DNA of 12,135 nucleotides, from the NCBI GenBank assembly GCA_013330915.1, contig DUHK01000007.1, positions 1 to 12,135 on the forward strand, written 5' to 3'. Below the pieces are notes generated by a model. That model was not told where the DNA came from. It searched no databases and saw only the letters and a program-made list of their open reading frames with translations. Source of the stretch: Methanosphaera sp. (lineage in GTDB: Archaea > Methanobacteriota > Methanobacteria > Methanobacteriales > Methanobacteriaceae). Below, piece by piece: positions 1 through 5,680 of the stretch (positions are counted from its first letter, which is position 1; each line of letters starts with the position of its first letter). The translations under genes were made by a program, and so were the position numbers.

Positions 1-923
1 GTAATTTGGAATTTATGTTCTTGTAATGCTGTTAGTAATTGTTGCTGTGTTTTCATATTCATTGTACCGATTTCATCAATGTATAACACACCTTTATTTG
101 CTTTGTGAATCATTCCACTTTCCACTCTTTCGTGGGCAGGTGTTCCTAATCCACCTGATTGGTATGGGTCGTGTCTTACATCACCTAATAGTGCTCCTGC
201 GTGTGCACCGGTTGCATCGATAAATGGGGCTACTTTTTTACCGTCACTGTTTATCAATAATTTAGGTGCTGATTGGTTATTTTTAGGTTTAATCTGGTAT
301 AATGCGAAAAATACTATTCCCACAGCAATAATGGCTTCTAAAAATTGGCTGGTTATAAAACCTATACCCATTATAAGACCTATTATTGCAATCATTAAGA
401 TGTTTTTTCTTTCTTCTTGTCCCCTGACACTTTTTTTGGTACTTTCAACAATCTTAGCACCCTGTCCTGCAGGCATTACACCTACAAGTGGATTGTTTGA
501 ATCTTCAAGGTTGGGGTATATAAGTATGTCCTGTAGTTCTTCTGGAGGTAATAATTCTGCCATTGCCTTTGCTATCATTGATTTACCGATACCCGGTTCA
601 CCAATTAATAAAACATTTCTTCTTTGTTTGGCGGCTTTTTTTATTTTTTCCACGGCTTCTTCCTGACCTATAATCTGATCAATGAGCATTGGGGGAATTT
701 TGATATTTTTGGTGTCTTCATAGTCATCCGGATTAATTTCATCTGGAATTTTTTCCTCAGTATTATCTACTTCAACGTCTTCTTTAACTATCTTCTCATC
801 ATCAACTGGGGGAATATTTTTATCTTCATTATTGTCTTCGATTTCTTCGTTTTTTTCAGGTACTATTACTTCATCATCAATAATTTCGTAATTAAGACTA
901 CTTTCTTTATTAAAATTTTCTAT
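1..923 (-). CDS. lonB: Archaeal Lon protease LonB, N-terminal part (3' end cut by window edge)
   Basis: This is a membrane-anchored ATP-dependent protease of the archaeal LonB type. About 307 residues are visible, and the catalytic Ser-Lys domain lies beyond position 1. Counting from the proposed start, residues 1-76 form an acidic low-complexity tail. The AAA+ module begins near LIDQIIGQEEA (80-90), with Walker A GEPGIGKS at 108-115 and Walker B GVLYIDEIG at 278-286. A hydrophobic stretch at about 174-210 (two predicted membrane passes) interrupts the AAA+ module, which is the hallmark of LonB. The acidic tail has no ATG, GTG or TTG in frame; the first in-frame ATG is codon 79 (687-689) and lacks a Shine-Dalgarno. 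An in-frame stop lies at 942-944. The most plausible start is an ATA at 921-923, seven bases behind GGAGG (931-935). Family call is secure; the exact start is inference. Confidence 0.93.
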   Translation of the reverse strand, partial: MENFNKESSLNYEIIDDEVIVPEKNEEIEDNNEDKNIPPVDDEKIVKEDVEVDNTEEKIPDEINPDDYEDTKNIKIPPMLIDQIIGQEEAVEKIKKAAKQRRNVLLIGEPGIGKSMIAKAMAELLPPEELQDILIYPNLEDSNNPLVGVMPAGQGAKIVESTKKSVRGQEERKNILMIAIIGLIMGIGFITSQFLEAIIAVGIVFFALYQIKPKNNQSAPKLLINSDGKKVAPFIDATGAHAGALLGDVRHDPYQSGGLGTPAHERVESGMIHKANKGVLYIDEIGTMNMKTQQQLLTALQEHKFQI

Positions 924-1195
924 GATAATCCCTCCATTTTTTTATAAGTATTAGTAAATTAGCTTTTTTTAGATTATTTCTTTATTCATATTAATTTTAT
1001 TATTTATGTCTATTATATTTATCAATATATTTTAAGTAACCAAAAGTATTTAAAATCTTTGATTTTCATTGATTTAATTATTAAATTTTTAAATAATTAT
1101 ATAATTACCGAACTATTGTTTTAAAGCACAATATTTTTTACAAGTTACTTACATAAATAATTCTAATTATTAACAATTAATTAGGTGGTTAACAG
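924..1195. other. Divergent intergenic region lonB / cbiP
   Basis: This very AT-rich spacer must carry both promoters. Several TATA-like boxes are present and I cannot choose with confidence. For cbiP, ACATAAATAA at 1150-1159 would give a short leader, and AATTATATAATT near 1095-1106 a longer one. For lonB, minus-strand TATA-like runs lie around 985-1032. I see no RNA gene, riboswitch-like structure or small ORF with a ribosome-binding site here. Confidence 0.4.
931..935 (-). promoter_or_regulatory. Shine-Dalgarno GGAGG deciding the lonB start
   Basis: On the minus strand GGAGG is followed by GATTATC and then ATA, a normal 7-base spacing to a non-standard start codon. The only nearby ATG (935-937) is out of frame and overlaps the GGAGG itself; it reads only ATG GAG GGA TTA TCA TAG, a five-residue dead end. 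Confidence 0.5.
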
Positions 1196-2713
1196 ATGAA
1201 ATATATAATGTTCCAGGGAACTTCATCAAACGCGGGGAAAACATTTACTGTAGCTGCATTATGTAATATATTGTCTCGAAGAGGATACAGGGTAGCTCCT
1301 TTCAAATCACAGAACATGTCACTGAATTCTTATACTACAATTGACAATAAAGAAATGTCTATAGCTCAGGTTATGCAGGCAGAAGCAGCAGGTCTAGAAC
1401 CGGATTGTAATATGAACCCTATTTTATTAAAACCAAAAGGGGCATTTTTATCACAGGTGATTGTTCAAGGAAAACCTGCAGGGGACATGAGATTTGATGA
1501 TTATCAAAACAATTTCAGAGAAGAAGCTTTGGAAGCTATAAACGATTCATTAAACAAATTAAAAGAAGATTATGATATAATAATCTTGGAAGGTGCCGGT
1601 TCTCCTGCAGAAATAAATATGTATGACAAAGATCTGGCAAATATGTTGATGGCACGAATTACAGATGCTGATGTTATTCTCGTAGCAGATATTGATCAAG
1701 GGGGAGTATTTGCATCAATAGTTGGAACTTATTTCCTCATTCCTGAAGAGGACAGAAAACGCATTAAAGCAGTTATTATTAACAAATTCAGGGGAGAAGC
1801 AAGTGTACTCCAATCTGGAATAGAAAAGGTTGAAGAACTAACTGGAATTCCAATCATAGGAATCATGCCTTTCGATGAAACATTAATATTACCTGAAGAA
1901 GATTCCGCATCATTAACAACACATCAATTCAGTGAAAATGAAAAGATAACTATTGGAACACTAAGACTTCCGAAAATATCAAACTTCACAGATATCGATC
2001 CGTTAGATTATGAGGACGATGTTGGTATAAAACTTGTAAGTATATATGATGATTTTGAAGGTTTGGATGCACTTATAATTCCGGGTACACGTAACACAGT
2101 AGATGACATAGAAGAACTTAAAAAAACCGGAGCATTCGATAAAATCAAAGAACTGGCCAAAAAGATTCCAATATTCGGAATTTGTGGTGGTTATCAGATG
2201 CTCTCCAAGGAAATTCTTGACCCAAAATTCATAGAATCTGATCATGGATCCGTTGAAGGATTAGGATTAATCGATATGGTAACCAAGTTCGGTGAAATAG
2301 AAAAAGTGGTCCAACAAAGTGAAGGAACAATAATTTCAGATAGTGATATTGGATTCAAGGAAGGCACAAAAGTAACTGGTTATGAGTTACACGAAGCCAT
2401 AACAATTCTTGGTGAAAATACACAACCATTTATAAAATTAGAAAAGGGTCATGGAAACGATCCAAGTTGTAAATATGATGGTGCAATTAATGGTAATGTA
2501 TGTGGAACATATTTCCACGGAATATTCCATAACTATGAGTTCAGAAGATTATTTACTGATCAGTTAAGAATAAATAAAGGTTTAAAACCATTAGGTTTAA
2601 CTGGAGATCAGTTTAAAGAATCCAAACGTGTAAATTACAATCAATTGGGAGATTTATTTACAAAATATATTGACATGGAGTTTATTGACAAGTTACTTGA
2701 AGATCAAGGTTAA
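1196..2713 (+). CDS. cbiP/cobQ: Cobyric acid synthase (adenosylcobyrinate a,c-diamide amidating)
   Basis: This enzyme performs the four ATP-dependent, glutamine-fed amidations that turn adenosylcobyrinic acid a,c-diamide into adenosylcobyric acid in corrinoid (B12) synthesis, in the cytoplasm. The 505-residue length is typical. The N-terminal dethiobiotin-synthetase-like ATPase domain opens with MFQGTSSNAGKT (P-loop at 8-16) and SQNMSLNS (38-45), and includes LEGAGSP (131-137). The C-terminal class I glutamine amidotransferase domain shows IPGTRNTVDD (295-304), the nucleophile Cys330 in GICGGYQML, and the catalytic His441 in YFHGIFHN. The start is supported by AGGTGG at 1183-1188, seven bases before the ATG. 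It diverges from lonB and converges on the VWA gene, sharing a TTAA at the stops. No other corrinoid gene is visible nearby. Confidence 0.97.
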   Translation: MKYIMFQGTSSNAGKTFTVAALCNILSRRGYRVAPFKSQNMSLNSYTTIDNKEMSIAQVMQAEAAGLEPDCNMNPILLKPKGAFLSQVIVQGKPAGDMRFDDYQNNFREEALEAINDSLNKLKEDYDIIILEGAGSPAEINMYDKDLANMLMARITDADVILVADIDQGGVFASIVGTYFLIPEEDRKRIKAVIINKFRGEASVLQSGIEKVEELTGIPIIGIMPFDETLILPEEDSASLTTHQFSENEKITIGTLRLPKISNFTDIDPLDYEDDVGIKLVSIYDDFEGLDALIIPGTRNTVDDIEELKKTGAFDKIKELAKKIPIFGICGGYQMLSKEILDPKFIESDHGSVEGLGLIDMVTKFGEIEKVVQQSEGTIISDSDIGFKEGTKVTGYELHEAITILGENTQPFIKLEKGHGNDPSCKYDGAINGNVCGTYFHGIFHNYEFRRLFTDQLRINKGLKPLGLTGDQFKESKRVNYNQLGDLFTKYIDMEFIDKLLEDQG

Positions 2714-3822
2714 ATATCCTTAATTATATTTGCAAATTCTTTTAAACTACTTGTTTGATAAACTTTGGCACCAGCTTCTTGGTAATCCTTTACACAACTA
2801 GTTGGTGTATTCCATCTAATTTTATTTTCAGGATTTAAAATTATGACTTGCCTGGATTTTACTACGATTTGATGTAAAATTGTAGCACTTTCAAGGATTC
2901 CATCTATTCTACGGCCAGTCCAGTCACGACAATCAGTAAGTAATATAACGTCAGTATGATGATTTAAATCCGATTTTTTTAAAAATTCAGTAAATGATTT
3001 TGTCATGTCTGAGTGGCCACGTGGTCTAAGACCTAATGATTGAAGGCCTACATTTACCTGAAACGAGTTTCTATATTCTATATCCAAAGCGTGGGTAACA
3101 TCAACTATTCTATGGTCAAATGCATCTACTGTAATTTTATCAAATGAAGCATGACAACCAGTCAACAATGAGAAAAACCATGTGGTAGCCCATTCGCAGG
3201 AACCACTAATGTCACATAAAAATATGTGTCTGGATTTATGAATAGGCGGTTTCTTTGTAACTAAATCAATTAAATGTCCTCCAACTTTTAGATTTTTTCT
3301 AATTGTTTTTGGTATGTCAATAGTGTGGGACTTGTTTTTCTTTTTTCTGATAGAACGTTGATTGGCTATTTTCTTACTGAATTCATTGCAAATATCAAAA
3401 TATCTGGAATCGATACTGTTTAATCTTGAAAGATCATCATCAAGAATACTTTTGTCTACCACTTCCTTTTTGTCTAAACGACGTCTGATCATTGTTTCTC
3501 TAGTGCTGTCTTCAAGGGGTTTGTCGTGTGTGAAGTGTCCGCGAGTAATCTGTTCCTTTACCTCAATATGTTCCTGATCGGCAGGATTATTTTTTGTATT
3601 TCTGTTGTAAACAAAAACATAGTCAAAAGATCTTTCATATTTTATTATATCCTCTTTATTTTTAACATAAACACATCTTAATGCTTCCCTCAATTCATTT
3701 AAATTGAATTTTTCCTTGTAATTATCCCATATGGTTGAAGCCATGATAGTGCTACGAATACTTACATTCACGCCCTGAAAACGTAAATGGTAAGATAATG
3801 TTAAAATTTTTTCATAAGTCAT
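2710..3822 (-). CDS. VWA-domain protein, CoxE-like
   Basis: This 370-residue soluble protein has a C-terminal von Willebrand factor A domain resembling the CoxE/YeaD-like VWA proteins that often partner MoxR-type AAA+ ATPases. The metal-ion-dependent adhesion site is visible: D204-I-S-G-S208 after FLC, a Ser/Thr segment at GHSDMTKSF (269-277), and D297 in LLTDCRD. The N-terminal half (about 1-90) has the LRFQGVNVS segment typical of the CoxE amino end. The middle (100-170) is highly charged and probably a linker. It starts 13 bases after the trkA stop, so the two are probably co-transcribed. The spacer has no good Shine-Dalgarno, only a weak TTGAT, suggesting translational coupling. No MoxR ATPase lies within the window. 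Its biological target is unknown. The alternative start at codon 27 has no better ribosome-binding site and would remove conserved sequence. Confidence 0.8.
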   Translation of the reverse strand: MTYEKILTLSYHLRFQGVNVSIRSTIMASTIWDNYKEKFNLNELREALRCVYVKNKEDIIKYERSFDYVFVYNRNTKNNPADQEHIEVKEQITRGHFTHDKPLEDSTRETMIRRRLDKKEVVDKSILDDDLSRLNSIDSRYFDICNEFSKKIANQRSIRKKKNKSHTIDIPKTIRKNLKVGGHLIDLVTKKPPIHKSRHIFLCDISGSCEWATTWFFSLLTGCHASFDKITVDAFDHRIVDVTHALDIEYRNSFQVNVGLQSLGLRPRGHSDMTKSFTEFLKKSDLNHHTDVILLTDCRDWTGRRIDGILESATILHQIVVKSRQVIILNPENKIRWNTPTSCVKDYQEAGAKVYQTSSLKEFANIIKDI

Positions 3823-3835
3823 TGTATCAATTTAA

Positions 3836-4489
3836 TTAATTTTCTAATCTGAAATAATCTCTAATTTCATCAACATATTCGCTTTTTACAAGTATAACAA
3901 CCCTGTCTTCAGTACCTATTTCCGTGTCGTTGGTTGGTATGATTACATCATCATTGCTGTATATTGTCAGAATTTTAAATTTTGATGTGTTTTTTTCAAT
4001 TTTGGAAATGGGTGTGTATAGTAAATCCGAATTTTTAACAAGTATTTCAATTATTTCTCCATCCCCTTTATCGAAAACCGCAAGTTTTTGTACAGTCGGT
4101 CTAATTATTGATCTGGCAATTAGTCTTGTTGCACTTTCTTCAGGATTCACAGTTTTAATATTCAGTCTTTCAAATATGTCCTTATGTTGGGTATTGTTTA
4201 ATCTGGAGAATATTTTTTTTACTCCATGATCTTTAGCGTATACTGATGATAATAAGTTAACTTCATCATTACCTGTAACAGCAACAAAAAAATCGGCTTT
4301 TTTAACCTCTGCTTCTTTAAGAATGTTGAGGTTAATACCACTTCCCTGGATTACATAGCAATCTAAAGTGTCACTAACTTTTTCACAGAAGTCTTTATTT
4401 TTTTCTATGATTGTTATGTCATGATTTTCAGCCAGAGATTTTGCTAGGTTATAACCTATACGTCCTGCACCTACAATTATACCTATCAT
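3836..4489 (-). CDS. trkA: TrkA-type potassium transport regulator (RCK protein)
   Basis: This 217-residue cytoplasmic protein has an N-terminal RCK/TrkA-N Rossmann domain and a C-terminal TrkA-C domain, the regulatory subunit layout of Trk/Ktr potassium uptake. The dinucleotide site is GAGRIG at 7-12, with the acidic end of strand 2 at IIEKN (27-31). VTGNDEVNLL (75-84) is the conserved motif after strand 4. The C-terminal domain runs from about 135 and includes GTEDRVVILV near 192-201. The start is well supported by GGAAGG (minus strand, 4498-4503) eight bases before the ATG. It leads a two-gene unit with the VWA gene. No TrkH/KtrB membrane subunit is in the window, so its channel partner must be encoded elsewhere. 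Confidence 0.93.
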   Translation of the reverse strand: MIGIIVGAGRIGYNLAKSLAENHDITIIEKNKDFCEKVSDTLDCYVIQGSGINLNILKEAEVKKADFFVAVTGNDEVNLLSSVYAKDHGVKKIFSRLNNTQHKDIFERLNIKTVNPEESATRLIARSIIRPTVQKLAVFDKGDGEIIEILVKNSDLLYTPISKIEKNTSKFKILTIYSNDDVIIPTNDTEIGTEDRVVILVKSEYVDEIRDYFRLEN

Positions 4490-4738
4490 TTATTATACCT
4501 TCCAGTCAAAGTGAAAATTTCTTTTTATTACTAATTATTATATGTTTATTTATTAATTGTTTATTTTTTTCAATTCAATTAATATGGCAATAGTATGTTG
4601 ACTCATAATTATAATAAATAGTAATGTATGTTGAAAATAAGTTAATGTATCTTTTTTTAAAATGTTTAATTTAGTCATATAATAATATGGCGAATATGCT
4701 TATTTGAGTAATATTGTTAAAATTAGAATAAAAATTAG
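4490..4738. other. AT-rich spacer between trkA and the tRNA genes
   Basis: All flanking genes are on the minus strand. The part next to trkA holds its likely promoter (minus-strand CATATAATAA around 4532-4542, low confidence). The part next to the tRNAs holds their T-rich terminator. I found no credible small ORF or RNA gene in between. Confidence 0.4.
4721..4737 (-). terminator. Probable U-tract terminator of the tRNA-Gly transcript
   Basis: Immediately 3' of tRNA-Gly(UCC) the minus strand reads CTAATTTTTATTCTAATTTT, a run of U-tracts of the kind that ends archaeal stable-RNA transcription without needing a hairpin. Confidence 0.45.
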
Positions 4739-4812
<74 letters not shown>

Positions 4813-4833
4813 ATATGTAAAATTGATGATTGA

Positions 4834-4907
4834 TGCAACGACCGGGATTCGAACCCGGGTCTCTACCGTGGCAGGGTAGGGTCTTAGCCAGACTGGACTA
4901 TCGCTGC
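4834..4907 (-). tRNA. tRNA-Gly (anticodon GCC)
   Basis: The 74-nt cloverleaf is on the minus strand. The acceptor is GCAGCGA with TCGTTGC (one G-U pair). The anticodon stem is CTACC/GGTAG around loop CTGCCAC, giving anticodon GCC (plus-strand 4870-4872). The T arm is CCGGG-TTCGAAT-CCCGG. The discriminator is A and CCA is not encoded. It is the promoter-proximal gene of the glycine tRNA pair. Confidence 0.97.
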
Positions 4908-4912
4908 ATTAC

Positions 4913-4930
4913 ATAGTGTTGTAACACTAT
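4913..4930. repeat. Perfect inverted repeat at the predicted start of the tRNA transcript
   Basis: ATAGTGTT-GT-AACACTAT has 8-bp arms and a 2-base centre. It falls exactly at the predicted transcription start and 5' leader of the pre-tRNA. It could be an operator, or a leader hairpin removed during 5' processing. Confidence 0.5.
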
Positions 4931-4950
4931 TTATAACATCTATATTATGT

Positions 4951-4969
4951 TATATATATACTTTTCGCT
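4951..4969 (-). promoter_or_regulatory. BRE/TATA promoter of the tRNA-Gly pair
   Basis: The minus strand reads AGCGAAAAG then TATATATATA, a good match to the archaeal purine-rich BRE plus TATA box of stable-RNA genes. Transcription would begin about 25-27 bases on, near 4930, some 20 bases ahead of the mature tRNA-Gly(GCC) end. Confidence 0.7.
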
Positions 4970-5012
4970 ATGGGTATATTTTCATTTCATTTTATTATAA
5001 TTAAAGTATTTT

Positions 5013-5029
5013 TTAAGAAATTTTCTTAA
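5013..5029. repeat. Palindrome upstream of the nikR TATA box
   Basis: TTAAGAAA-T-TTTCTTAA is a perfect inverted repeat with 8-bp arms and one central base. It lies just upstream of the predicted nikR TATA box and shares the half-site TTAAGAA with a second palindrome at 5063-5079. Confidence 0.5.
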
Positions 5030-5050
5030 TATTACATTATTACTATTAAA

Positions 5051-5060
5051 CTTATATATT
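5051..5060 (+). promoter_or_regulatory. Probable TATA box of nikR
   Basis: CTTATATATT is the best TATA-like element upstream of nikR. A start near 5083 would give a leader of about 50 bases. The region is AT-rich, so other boxes cannot be excluded. Confidence 0.45.
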
Positions 5061-5062
5061 AT

Positions 5063-5079
5063 TAAGAATATAATTCTTA
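5063..5079. repeat. Palindrome between the nikR TATA box and its start; candidate operator
   Basis: TAAGAAT-ATA-ATTCTTA has perfect 7-bp arms and abuts the downstream side of the predicted TATA box, where a bound repressor would block polymerase. Its centre is 50 bases from that of the 5013-5029 palindrome, and both carry TTAAGAA half-sites. NikR autoregulation is an inference. Confidence 0.45.
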
Positions 5080-5084
5080 TTAAT

Positions 5085-5107
5085 AATATGATGTGTTACA
5101 TTATATT
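5085..5107 (+). repeat. Near-perfect inverted repeat in the nikR leader
   Basis: The arms AATATGATGT and ACATTATATT are complementary except for one G-T pair (G-U in RNA) around a 3-base GTT centre. It sits at the predicted 5' end of the nikR transcript. It could be a third operator or a leader hairpin. Confidence 0.4.
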
Positions 5108-5136
5108 TATTATTAAAAAAAATTTGGAGAGATTGT

Positions 5137-5559
5137 ATGCGTATAAGCATGTCATTACCGAATAAACTACTTAATGAGTTCGATGATGTATTACGCGACA
5201 GAGGATATCAATCTCGTTCAAAAGGTATTCGTGATGCATTGAAGGATTATATCCTAAGATATCAATGGATGAACGAAATGGAAGGTGAACGTGTTGGTGT
5301 TTTAGCTGTAATTTACGATCATCATTATGTTGGTGTTATGGAGTCTATGACAGATATACAACATGATTTTAGGGAACAAATTAACGCTAGTTTACACATT
5401 CACATGAACGAAAAATACTGCCTTGAAGTGATTATTGTTAAAGGTGACATTATCCATATAAGAGATCTAACAGAAAAAATCATGAGATTAAAAGGAGTAG
5501 AACATGTGAAACTAACCAGTGCAGGAACTGGAGAATTAGATAAAGTACAAGATGAATGA
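5137..5559 (+). CDS. nikR: Nickel-responsive transcriptional regulator NikR
   Basis: This 140-residue ribbon-helix-helix DNA-binding protein senses nickel through an ACT-like C-terminal domain and acts as a tetramer. The N-terminal strand and helices (1-45) begin RISMSLPNKLLNEFD and include GYQSRSKGIRDAL. The four nickel ligands known from E. coli NikR are all present at the same residue numbers: His76 (IQHD), His87 and His89 (LHIHMN) and Cys95 (YCLEV). GGAGAG at 5126-5131 supports the start. The gene stands alone between two promoters, divergent from the glycine tRNAs. Palindromes around its own TATA box suggest autoregulation. Likely regulon members are nickel uptake and [NiFe]-hydrogenase genes. 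The hycI-like gene 0.9 kb downstream fits that theme, though nothing shows it is a target. Confidence 0.96.
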   Translation: MRISMSLPNKLLNEFDDVLRDRGYQSRSKGIRDALKDYILRYQWMNEMEGERVGVLAVIYDHHYVGVMESMTDIQHDFREQINASLHIHMNEKYCLEVIIVKGDIIHIRDLTEKIMRLKGVEHVKLTSAGTGELDKVQDE

Positions 5560-5601
5560 ACACTAAATTATACCCACATATAATTTACACCAATCTTTTC
5601 A

Positions 5602-5650
5602 AATCAAATTTTGATTAAACTATTTTTTAAATTTTTCTTGTTTTAAATTA
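5602..5650 (+). terminator. Probable nikR terminator (dyad plus T-tracts)
   Basis: AATCAAA-T-TTTGATT (5602-5616, perfect 7-bp arms) is followed by TATTTTTTAAATTTTTCTTGTTTT. The dyad alone would be a weak hairpin; the repeated T-runs are the more convincing archaeal termination signal. Confidence 0.45.
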
Positions 5651-5657
5651 TATTATA
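5645..5657 (+). promoter_or_regulatory. TATA box placing transcription start at the methyltransferase ATG
   Basis: AAATTATATTATA is centred about 29 bases before the ATG at 5681, so transcription should start at or within a few bases of the start codon. No Shine-Dalgarno precedes that ATG, which agrees with a leaderless mRNA. Confidence 0.45.
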
Positions 5658-5680
5658 ATCTTTTAACAAAAAACTTAATA

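Noticed and set aside
331..947. Two plus-strand ORFs across 331-947 with hydrophobic, Phe- and Ile-rich products
   Set aside because: They are antisense to lonB, whose frame shows clear AAA+ motifs, and their composition is that expected of the reverse strand of AT-rich coding DNA.
1075..1099. Inverted repeat TAATTATT / AATAATTA upstream of cbiP
   Set aside because: It consists only of A and T in an AT-only stretch and is easily explained by composition. No link to B12-dependent control is visible.
4490..4738. Possible small gene or RNA in the trkA-tRNA spacer
   Set aside because: Only very short ORFs without ribosome-binding sites and no GC-rich structured segment, which would stand out in such AT-rich DNA.
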